From positions 248,001 through 312,000 of the forward strand of contig NZ_JAJBZH010000005.1 in NCBI RefSeq assembly GCF_020551945.1: a DNA stretch of 64,000 nt, written 5' to 3'. Each line of letters opens with the position of its first letter. The first letter of the stretch is position 1. The notes under the pieces are model-generated. The model worked only from the letters and a program-made list of their open reading frames with translations, had not been told where the DNA came from and did not search any database. Shown here in pieces: positions 25,618 to 33,006 of the stretch. The position numbers and the translations under genes were made by a program. Origin of the DNA: Cellulosimicrobium marinum. Its GTDB lineage: Bacteria > Actinomycetota > Actinomycetes > Actinomycetales > Cellulomonadaceae.

Positions 25618-25641
25618 CGCGACCGGGACGTCCCGGTCGCG
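25618..25641. terminator. 24-bp perfect palindrome
   Basis: The half-site CGCGACCGGGAC is followed directly by its exact complement. It lies 89 bases past the stop of the HNH gene and 85 bases before the start of the EEP gene. With no loop bases and no T-run it could be a terminator stem or a dimeric protein-binding site. Confidence 0.45.
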
Positions 25642-25729
25642 CCCGACGCCCCGGCGCCTGTACCGGCACCGGCGCGCGGGCGAAGGCCCGGCCGGTGTCA
25701 CCGCCACCGGCCGAGCCGCTCGTGACCCG

Positions 25730-26203
25730 TCAGCGCGACCGCGGGGGCGGCGCGCTCGGGTAGATGTCGCGGAACGTCGGCTCGAACGCCGGTCTGCGCA
25801 GCCGCATCCCCGCCTCGTCGGGCGTCCGCCCGCCCTTGAGCGCGTTGCACGGCTCGCACGCCGCGACCGCGTTGAGCCACGTCGTCGTCCCGCCCTGGCA
25901 GCGCGGCACCACGTGGTCCATCGTCGTCGCCGAGCCCCCGCAGTAGGCGCACCGGTACCGGTCCCGCCGCAGGAGCGCCGCCCGCGAGTACGGCACCCGG
26001 CCCTGGCGCTCGTACACCCAGCGCGCGTGCACGTACCGCACGAGCTCGACCGACCGAGGCCGCTGGTACGGCCCGAAGGTCTCGCCCTCGACCGCCTCCA
26101 GGACCTCCGCCACACGCCGGTGCAGCATCCGGATGGCGTGCCGCAAGGAGACGCGCCCGATCACCTGGCTGCCGCCGAGGTTGTAGATGACCACCTCGCT
26201 CAT
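25730..26203 (-). CDS. HNH endonuclease
   Basis: A 157-residue protein. The C-terminal half is an HNH domain of the McrA-like small type: zinc pair CAYC, then TTMDHVVPRCQGGTTTWLN with the catalytic His, then CEPCNALKGGRTPDEAGM. The N-terminal 75 residues (QVIGRVSLRHAIRMLHRRVA, RPRSVELVRYVHARWVY) match the common actinobacterial HNH protein architecture. The physiological substrate is not known. No methyltransferase or other restriction partner is nearby. Confidence 0.9.
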   Translation of the reverse strand: MSEVVIYNLGGSQVIGRVSLRHAIRMLHRRVAEVLEAVEGETFGPYQRPRSVELVRYVHARWVYERQGRVPYSRAALLRRDRYRCAYCGGSATTMDHVVPRCQGGTTTWLNAVAACEPCNALKGGRTPDEAGMRLRRPAFEPTFRDIYPSAPPPRSR

Positions 26204-26619
26204 CGGCGCTCCTCCATGTCGTCGTGTGGTACGGACGACGAGAGCCGCCCCGCAGCGGTGTGCCCCGGGACGGCTCGGCAGGTGGACGACGCACGTCGTC
26301 TACCTGGGGAGCGCCCTTCGGGACGGGTCGGTGGACCACTCGTGCGGCACGCGGTCCACCTGCCTCTCGTCGGTCGTCACGGTCGAGCGTCCGGGCGGGT
26401 TCGACCGGACGCTCAGCAGGCTATGCCCGTCACGGCCCCGCGTCCACGGTTTAGCGCGGCACGTCGTCGCGGGTCCCGCGAGCGTGGCCGCGCGGGCACG
26501 ACCGAGAGGTGGGCACGTGGAGCCGTCACGACGGACCCGGTGGCGCTGACGTACCTCCCGAACCGCTGGTTGTCGGGCGTCGCCCGCCCTCCCGAGGCGT
26601 GACGGACCGGTCGGGGAGG
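26204..26619. other. 416-base intergenic region with inverted repeats
   Basis: No protein gene is convincing here. Two symmetric elements are visible. GACGACG-CA-CGTCGTC lies near 26285-26300. GGTGGACC (26330-26337) and GGTCCACC (26353-26360) form an 8-bp stem whose loop holds a nested CGTGC-G-GCACG hairpin. This could be regulatory DNA for the HNH gene or contain a small RNA; nothing decides between them. Confidence 0.4.
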
Positions 26620-28110
26620 TCAGGTCGCGTCCGGCGTCGCCGGGTCGAGGGGGAGGCGCACGAGGAAGCGGGTGTCACCGGGGACGGACGTGACGGACAG
26701 GTCGCCGTGGTGCTTGTTCACGACGATGCGCCAGGAGATGTCGAGGCCGAGACCGGTGCCCTGCCCCACGGGCTTGGTGGTGAAGAAGGGCTCGAAGATG
26801 CGGGGGCGCACGTCGTCGGGGATGCCGGGGCCGGTGTCCGCGACCTCGACCTCGACGGTGTCGCCCGCCCGTCGCGTGGTGAGGGTGAGGGTCCCGGACC
26901 GGGCTCCGGGCTCGCCCATGGCCTGCGCGGCGTTCTCGACGAGGTTGGTCCACACCTGGTTGAGCTCGGCCGCGTAGACGGGCACGGGCGGCAGGGACGG
27001 GTCGTAGCGTCGGACGACGTCGACCCCGTCGAGCGCGTGGTCGAGCATGACCAGCGTGGAGTCGAGGAGCTCGTGCAGGTCGACGGGGCGGAACGGCGCG
27101 CGGTCGAGCTGGGAGTACTGGCGTGCGGCGCCGACGAGGGAGGAGATGCGCACGGTCGCGTCCTCGATCTCGGCCATGAGCTGTTCCGTCTCGATGGTGT
27201 AGGCGAGCCAGCTCACGGCCCCCGTGAGGGCGCCGGCGTCGACGCGCTCGGCGACGCGCTCGAGCCACGGCTCGTCGATGCCGGCCTGGACGAGCGCCGG
27301 GGCGACGCGCCACCCCTCGGGCATGCCGTGGTCGTCGAGCCAGTCCGTGAGGCGGTCCTCCAGGTCGGAGGTCTCCAGCGCGCCGACGGCGTCGGCCTCG
27401 CGCGTGGCGGCGTACCGCTCGAGGGCCTCCTCCTGGAGCCGGACGAGGTCGGCGAGGGTGGCGCGGTCGTAGGGGCCGTCGGCGATGAGGGCGAGCTTGT
27501 GCCGCATGGCGGCGACGCGCTCGCGCAGCGTGCCGGTGGCGCGCACGGCGGCGGCGGCGGGGTTGTTGAGCTCGTGCGTGAGGCCCGCGGACAGGGAGCC
27601 GAGCGCGAGGAGCCGCTCTCGCTGTCCCACGAGCTGCTGGGCGTCGCGCGTGCCCCAGAACACCCCTTCGAGCAGGTGCACGGCCATGGGGAACCACTCG
27701 GTCATGAGCTTGGCGAAGTCGGGCGCGGCGAGGACGAACAGGCGGGACGGCTCGAGGACGCGGACGCTGTGCAGGTAGGTCTGGGGCAGCCGGTCGCCGA
27801 GGTAGGCGTTCCACGCGCCCATGTACACCCCGACCTGGCGGGTGCGGTTGATCTCGACGTCGTCGGTGCCGACCCGGCGGTACAGCGCGACGCCGCCGTC
27901 GAGCAGGACGACGAAGCGCTCCGCGGGCTCGCCCTCGCGGCACAGCCACCCGGGCTCGGCGTGCTCGACGTGCCCGGTGCGGCACAGCCAGGCGAGCTGG
28001 TCGTCGGTGAGGTGCTCGAAGAGGAACAGGGTGCGCAGCTCGTCGACGTCGCAGGGCAGCCACCCGTCGCGGCCGTCCGTGGGAGCGGCGTGGGTGTCGG
28101 TACCGGTCAT
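26620..28110 (-). CDS. cNMP-domain sensor histidine kinase
   Basis: A 496-residue soluble kinase. Residues 25-150 form a cyclic-nucleotide-binding-like domain (LFEHLTDDQLAWLC, GEPAERFVVLLDGGVALYRR). The phospho-acceptor is His179 in GLTHELNNPAAAA. The ATPase domain has TNLVENAAQAMG (N box), VEVADTGPGIPDD (G1) and GTGLGLDISWRIV (G2). No membrane segment is present. It lies 30 bases after the response-regulator flavoprotein and is the likely phosphodonor for that receiver. Such pairs occur in many bacteria; the signal is unknown, possibly redox or nucleotide. Confidence 0.9.
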   Translation of the reverse strand: MTGTDTHAAPTDGRDGWLPCDVDELRTLFLFEHLTDDQLAWLCRTGHVEHAEPGWLCREGEPAERFVVLLDGGVALYRRVGTDDVEINRTRQVGVYMGAWNAYLGDRLPQTYLHSVRVLEPSRLFVLAAPDFAKLMTEWFPMAVHLLEGVFWGTRDAQQLVGQRERLLALGSLSAGLTHELNNPAAAAVRATGTLRERVAAMRHKLALIADGPYDRATLADLVRLQEEALERYAATREADAVGALETSDLEDRLTDWLDDHGMPEGWRVAPALVQAGIDEPWLERVAERVDAGALTGAVSWLAYTIETEQLMAEIEDATVRISSLVGAARQYSQLDRAPFRPVDLHELLDSTLVMLDHALDGVDVVRRYDPSLPPVPVYAAELNQVWTNLVENAAQAMGEPGARSGTLTLTTRRAGDTVEVEVADTGPGIPDDVRPRIFEPFFTTKPVGQGTGLGLDISWRIVVNKHHGDLSVTSVPGDTRFLVRLPLDPATPDAT

Positions 28111-28140
28111 GGCGACCTCCGGGGGTGCGGGGCGGTCCGG

Positions 28141-29817
28141 TCAGACCTGGTCGAGGTAGCGGTGGACGAGCATGACGGCCATGGCGCCCTCGCCGACGGC
28201 GGACGCGACGCGCTTGGCGGACTCGGCGCGCACGTCGCCCGCGACGAACACGCCGGGGACGGACGTCTCCAGGTGGTACGGGGGCCGGTCGAGGGGCCAC
28301 CCGGCGGGCAGCGGCCCGTCGTGGGGCAGGTCGGGCCCGGCGAGGACGTAGCCGCGCCCGTCGCGCGCCACGACGCCGTCGAGCCAGTCGGTGCGGGGCG
28401 CCGCCCCGATGAACACGAACGCCCAGCCGCAGTCGACGCGCGTCGTGCCGCCGGTGTCGAGGTCGCGCAGCTCGAGGTGCTCCAGGTGCTCGTCGCCGAC
28501 GGCGGCCGCGACCTCGGTGCGCGCGAGGACCCGCACGCGCGGGTGCGCGACGACCTGCTCGACGAGGTAGGCCGACATGGACCGCTCGAGCGCGTCGCCC
28601 CGCACGACGAGGGTGACCCGGCGGGCCTCCCGCGCGAGGTAGAGCGCGGCCTGGCCGGCCGAGTTGGCGCCGCCGACGACGTACACCTCCTGGTCGTGGC
28701 ACGCCACGGCCTCGGTGAGCGCCGAGCCGTAGTAGACGCCGCGCCCGACGAGGTCGCCGAGCCCGGGCCCGTCGAGGAGCCGGTAGGAGACGCCGGACGC
28801 GAGGATGACGGTGTGCGCGTCGATCGACGTGCCGTCCGGGAACCGGACGCTGCGGGCCGACCCCGCGACGTCGAGCTCGATCGCGTCGCGCGTGGTGACG
28901 ATCTCCGCGCCGAACCGCACGGCCTGGCGGCGCGCCCGTTCGGCGAGCTGGGCGCCGGAGATGCCGTCGGGGAACCCGAGGTAGTTGTCGATGCGTGAGC
29001 TCTGCCCGGCCTGCCCGCCGGTCGCGGTGCGCTCGACGAGCACCGTGCGCAGCCCTTCCGACGCGCCGTACAGCGCCGCGCTGAGGCCGGCGGGACCGCC
29101 GCCGACGACGACGAGGTCGTAGAACTCCTCCGTGGGCGTGGTCGCCAGCCCGACGGTCTCGGCGAGGGTCGCGTCGTCGGGCGCGACGAGGGGCTCGCCG
29201 TCGGGGGTGACGACGAGGGGGAGCGTGCCCGGGTCGGCCTGGGCGGCTGCGAGCAGGCGCGCTCCCTGCTCGGAGTCGGACGCGTACCACCGGTAGGGGA
29301 CGCGGTTGCGGGCGAGGAACTCGCGCACCTGGGAGGAGCGCGCGGACCAGCGGTGCCCGACGACGACCGCCTCGGCCGGGCGGCGCCGGTCGGTGCGCTC
29401 CCACGCCTCGAGCTGCGCGTCGACGACGGGGTAGAGCTTCTCCTCGGGCGGGTCCCATGGCTTGAGGAGGTAGTGGTCGAGGTCGACCACGTTGATCGCC
29501 TCGATCGCGGCGTCGGTGTCCGCGTAGGCCGTCAGCAGCACGCGCCGGGCCGCGGGGAACAGGTCCATCGCCTGCTCGAGCAGCTCGACGCCCGTCATCT
29601 GCGGCATCCGGTGGTCGGCGAGGATCACCGCGACCTCCTCGCCGCGCAGCGCCAGCTCGCGCAGCGCGGCGAGCGTGTCCGCGCCCGACTCGGCCCGCAC
29701 GATGCGGTACCGGTCGCCGTAGCGTCGGCGCAGGTCGCGCGCGACGGCGCGCGAGACCCCGGGGTCGTCGTCGACGGTGACGATAGCGGGTCGTGACGGC
29801 GGTGCGGTGGTGTCCAC
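28141..29817 (-). CDS. Response regulator fused to thioredoxin-reductase-like flavoprotein
   Basis: A 558-residue fusion. Residues 1-135 are a receiver domain (IVTVDDDPGVSRAV, phospho-Asp in VILADHRMPQMTG, and the Lys of HYLLKPWD). A thioredoxin-like middle follows (residues 150-225). The FAD/NAD reductase part opens VVVGGGPAGLSAALYGASEG, followed by RTATGGQAGQSS, VVGGANSAGQAALYLAREA and VFVAGDVR. The CxxC redox pair of true thioredoxin reductase is absent, so thioredoxin reduction is unlikely. I start at GTG 29817 because GAGGAGG lies just upstream; the longer frame reads into low-complexity sequence. Confidence 0.9.
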   Translation of the reverse strand: MDTTAPPSRPAIVTVDDDPGVSRAVARDLRRRYGDRYRIVRAESGADTLAALRELALRGEEVAVILADHRMPQMTGVELLEQAMDLFPAARRVLLTAYADTDAAIEAINVVDLDHYLLKPWDPPEEKLYPVVDAQLEAWERTDRRRPAEAVVVGHRWSARSSQVREFLARNRVPYRWYASDSEQGARLLAAAQADPGTLPLVVTPDGEPLVAPDDATLAETVGLATTPTEEFYDLVVVGGGPAGLSAALYGASEGLRTVLVERTATGGQAGQSSRIDNYLGFPDGISGAQLAERARRQAVRFGAEIVTTRDAIELDVAGSARSVRFPDGTSIDAHTVILASGVSYRLLDGPGLGDLVGRGVYYGSALTEAVACHDQEVYVVGGANSAGQAALYLAREARRVTLVVRGDALERSMSAYLVEQVVAHPRVRVLARTEVAAAVGDEHLEHLELRDLDTGGTTRVDCGWAFVFIGAAPRTDWLDGVVARDGRGYVLAGPDLPHDGPLPAGWPLDRPPYHLETSVPGVFVAGDVRAESAKRVASAVGEGAMAVMLVHRYLDQV

Positions 29818-29964
29818 GCGTCCTCCTCGGCGGGCCCCGGACGGGCCGGGTGCCATCCTCCCGCCGTCGCGCCGCGCCGTCCACGGGTGCCGGGCGGTGG
29901 CCGCGGCGTCCACCGTGCGGGACGGCCCCGAGGCGGTCTTGACGCCACGTCGTCGTACGCTAGG

Positions 29965-29983
29965 TTAGGCAAGCCATACCTCA
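29965..29983 (+). promoter_or_regulatory. DmdR/IdeR iron box upstream of siderophore operon
   Basis: TTAGGCAAGCCATACCTCA, 61 bases before the first siderophore gene. It fits the 19-bp DtxR-family iron box and shares TTAGG..AGCCA..CCTCA with the box before the importer. Iron-bound repressor is expected to silence the operon when iron is plentiful. Confidence 0.82.
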
Positions 29984-30043
29984 GGATCCTTGCCGGGCGC
30001 TGTGCGGACCCGGCCCTACACCCCTGCCCCGAGGAGCTTCGTC

Positions 30044-31573
30044 ATGCCCTCAGCACGACCCACCGTCGCGACCCGGCCGCCCGCGGCCGGCCACGCGCCG
30101 TCGGCCCTGCTCACGAGCGCGAGCGCCGCCACCTACGCCCGCACGCTGCACGGCGTGGTGGACGACGTCGCGGCGCGCCTCGCCGCCGTCACCCAGCCCT
30201 GGTCCGGCGCGAGCCGCGACCAGCTCGCCGCGCTCGTCGACGCCGTCGACCTCGACGGCCCCGGCGCCGGGACGGACGCCGCACTGCGCGAGACCGCCGC
30301 GCTGTACGCCACGCACGCCGTCTGGTTCCACGACCCCGCGTACGCCGCGCACCTCAACTGCCCCGTCGTGCTGCCCGCCGTCGGCGCCGAGGCGATGCTC
30401 GCCGCGGTGAACACCTCCGTCGACACCTACGACCAGTCGACCGTCGCCACCCTCATGGAGCGCCGCCTCGTGGCCTGGACCGCCGCCCGCGTCGGGTACG
30501 CGTCGGGCGACGGCGTGTTCACCTCCGGCGGCACCCAGTCCAACCTGCAGGCGCTGTTCCTCGCCCGCGAGCACGCCGTCGCCCGCGAGCGCGCCCGCGG
30601 CAGGGCCCGCGCCGACGTCCTGCCCCGCCTGCGCGTCCTCGCGAGCGCGTCGAGCCACTTCAGCGTCGCGCGGTCCGCGTTCCTCCTCGGCCTCGCCGAG
30701 GACGCGGTCGTCGCGGTCGGGACCGACGCCGACGGCCGCCTCGACCCCGCGGCGCTCGCGGGCGGCCTCGCCGACGTCACGGCCACCGGCGACGTGGTGA
30801 TGGCCGTCGTCGCGACCGCCGGGACCACCGACCGTGGCTGCGTCGACCCCCTCGCCGCCGTCGCCGACGCGTGCGACGCCGCCGACGCGTGGCTGCACGT
30901 CGACGCCGCCTACGGGTGCGGGCTGCTCGTCTCCCCGACGCGCCGCCACCTGCTCGCCGGGATCGACCGCTCCCGGTCGGTCACCGTCGACTACCACAAG
31001 GCGTTCTTCCAGCCCGTGTCCGCCAGCGCCCTGCTCGTGCGCGACGCCGACGACCTGGCGCGGGTCGCGCACCACGCCGACTACCTCAACCCGCTGGAGA
31101 ACGCCGAGCCGAACCAGGTCGACAAGTCCCTGCAGACCACGCGCCGGTTCGACGCGCTCAAGCTGTGGGCGACGCTGCGCGCCCTCGGGCCGGACGGCGT
31201 CGGGACGATGGTCGACACGGTGTGCGACCTCGCGGCGGCGGTGCACGCCGACCTCGCCGACGACCCCGACCTGAGGGTGGTCGGGCGCACCGACCTGTCG
31301 ACGGTGCTGTTCCGGTACGAGCCCGCGGGGCTCGCCGCGGGCCACGCGGACCGCCTCGTCCCCCTCGTGCGCCGCGTCCTCTTCGAGTCGGGTCGCGCGT
31401 CCGTGGCGAAGACCGTCCTCGACGGCGTGCCCTGCCTCAAGCTCACCCTCCTCAACCCCGACACCACCCTCGACGACGTGCGCCGCGTCCTCGACCTCGT
31501 GCGCACCACCGCGCAGGCCCTCGTCGACACCGACGAGCTGCTGGCCGACGACGCACCGGCGGTGGCCCGATGA
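30044..31573 (+). CDS. desA: PLP-dependent amino-acid decarboxylase (DesA-like)
   Basis: A 509-residue group II decarboxylase. WLHVDAAYGCGLL supplies the Asp that contacts the PLP ring nitrogen, and VTVDYHKAFFQP contains the lysine that holds PLP. DKSLQTTRRFDALKLW follows, as usual in this family. In desferrioxamine pathways this enzyme converts lysine to cadaverine; ornithine or diaminobutyrate are alternatives that cannot be excluded from sequence. The start MPSARP follows gaggag. It is the first gene after the iron box and is coupled to the hydroxylase by an ATGA overlap. Confidence 0.88.
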   Translation: MPSARPTVATRPPAAGHAPSALLTSASAATYARTLHGVVDDVAARLAAVTQPWSGASRDQLAALVDAVDLDGPGAGTDAALRETAALYATHAVWFHDPAYAAHLNCPVVLPAVGAEAMLAAVNTSVDTYDQSTVATLMERRLVAWTAARVGYASGDGVFTSGGTQSNLQALFLAREHAVARERARGRARADVLPRLRVLASASSHFSVARSAFLLGLAEDAVVAVGTDADGRLDPAALAGGLADVTATGDVVMAVVATAGTTDRGCVDPLAAVADACDAADAWLHVDAAYGCGLLVSPTRRHLLAGIDRSRSVTVDYHKAFFQPVSASALLVRDADDLARVAHHADYLNPLENAEPNQVDKSLQTTRRFDALKLWATLRALGPDGVGTMVDTVCDLAAAVHADLADDPDLRVVGRTDLSTVLFRYEPAGLAAGHADRLVPLVRRVLFESGRASVAKTVLDGVPCLKLTLLNPDTTLDDVRRVLDLVRTTAQALVDTDELLADDAPAVAR

Positions 31574-33006
31574 CCGCCGTGCACGACGTCGTCGGCGTCG
31601 GCATCGGTCCGTTCAACCTCGGCCTCGCCGCCCTGTCGGCACCTCTGCCGGACGTCGACGCCGTGTTCGTCGACCAGGCCCCGGAGTTCCGGTGGCACCC
31701 CGGCATGATGATCGAGGGCGCGACGATCCAGGTCCCGTTCCTCGCCGACCTCGTGACGATGGCCGACCCGACGTCGCCCTACTCGTTCCTCGCCTTCCTC
31801 AAGGCGACCGGGCGGCTCTACCCCTTCTACATCCGCGAGTCGTTCTACCCGCTGCGCGCCGAGTACGACGCGTACTGCCGGTGGGTGGCCGGCCGGCTCC
31901 CGTCCCTGCGGTGGGGCCGGCGCGTGGTCGCCGTGACGCACGACGACGCGGCCGACGCGTTCGTCGTGCGGGCCGAGGTCCTCGGCCCGGACGGCGCCGT
32001 CGTCGGGACGGAGGAGCACCGGGGCCGCCACCTCGTGCTCGGCGTCGGGACGAGCCCGGTGCTCCCGCCCGCCCTGCGGGCGCTCGCGGACGAGGTCGAC
32101 GCGGGCGAGCACCCGGGTGCCGGGCCGCTCGTGCACAGCGCGCGGTACGTGCCGCACCGCGAGGCGCTCGCCGCGAGCGGGTCGGTCACGGTGGTCGGCA
32201 GCGGGCAGTCCGCCGCGGAGGTGTACCGCGACCTTCTCGACGGGGTGCACGGAGGCGTGCACGGCGGCCCGGGGGACGCGGGCTACCGCCTCGACTGGGT
32301 GACGCGCTCGCCGCGGTTCTTCCCCATGGAGTACACCAAGCTGACGCTCGAGATGACGTCGCCCGAGTACACGGACCACTTCCACGCCCTGCCGCTCGAG
32401 CTGCGCCAGCTCCTCGGCCGCGAGCAGCGCGCCCTCTACAAGGGCATCAGCGGCGACCTCGTCGACGAGATCTACGACGCGCTGTACCGGCTGAGCCTCG
32501 ACGCCCCGGTACCGACGACGCTCCTCACCGACACGGAGGTCGTGGCCGCGCGCTACGCACCCGGGGCGGACGACGCGCCGGGCGAGTACGTGCTGCGGCT
32601 GCGGCACGCGCAGCTCGGCCGCGAGGTCGAGCGACGCACGCGCGCGATCGTCGCCGCGACGGGGTACGCCGCGTCCGTGCCCGCGTTCCTCGACCCGGTG
32701 CGTCACCTGCTGCGGTTCGACGAGCTCGGTCGCCTCGACGTGGCGCGCGACTACACGGTCGACGCGGCGCGGCGCGTGCACGTGCTCAACGGCGAGGAGC
32801 ACACGCACGGCGTCACCGCACCCGACCTCGGGTTCGCGGCGTGGCGCAACTCCGTGGTGCTGCGCACGGTCACGGGCCGCGAGGTCTACCCGGTCGAGGA
32901 ACGGATCGCGTTCCAGCAGTTCGGCCTGCCCGACGACGAGCACACCCGCCCGGCCGACGCGGCGGTCGCCGCGACGTCGGCGCGCGCGGGGGAGGAGCAC
33001 GGATGA
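31570..33006 (+). CDS. desB: Diamine/lysine N-hydroxylase (DesB-like)
   Basis: A 478-residue flavin N-monooxygenase of the IucD/PvdA/SidA family. The FAD site is VGVGIGPFNLGLAALSA, followed by WHPGMMIEGATIQVPFLADL and DPTSPYSFLAFLKATGRLY. The NADPH site is VTVVGSGQSAAEVYRDLLDG. Expected reaction: N-hydroxylation of the diamine made by the preceding enzyme, giving the precursor of the hydroxamate groups. It starts within the stop of the decarboxylase gene and ends within the start of the fusion gene, so production is tightly coordinated. Confidence 0.9.
   Translation: MTAVHDVVGVGIGPFNLGLAALSAPLPDVDAVFVDQAPEFRWHPGMMIEGATIQVPFLADLVTMADPTSPYSFLAFLKATGRLYPFYIRESFYPLRAEYDAYCRWVAGRLPSLRWGRRVVAVTHDDAADAFVVRAEVLGPDGAVVGTEEHRGRHLVLGVGTSPVLPPALRALADEVDAGEHPGAGPLVHSARYVPHREALAASGSVTVVGSGQSAAEVYRDLLDGVHGGVHGGPGDAGYRLDWVTRSPRFFPMEYTKLTLEMTSPEYTDHFHALPLELRQLLGREQRALYKGISGDLVDEIYDALYRLSLDAPVPTTLLTDTEVVAARYAPGADDAPGEYVLRLRHAQLGREVERRTRAIVAATGYAASVPAFLDPVRHLLRFDELGRLDVARDYTVDAARRVHVLNGEEHTHGVTAPDLGFAAWRNSVVLRTVTGREVYPVEERIAFQQFGLPDDEHTRPADAAVAATSARAGEEHG

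Noticed and set aside
28141-29817. Naming the flavoprotein a true thioredoxin reductase
   Set aside because: The redox-active CxxC pair is not present at the expected place (GGANSAG instead).
26675-29884. Open frame of over 1000 codons on the minus strand across the kinase and flavoprotein genes
   Set aside because: Composition is almost entirely Arg/Pro/Ala/Gly with no domain. It is a frame-shadow of the two real genes.
29887-33006. Very long open frame overlapping the first two siderophore genes in another frame
   Set aside because: Its first part is Arg/Pro/Ala-rich shadow sequence typical of high-GC DNA. Only the downstream part from 31570 has a recognisable fold, and that is annotated as the hydroxylase.
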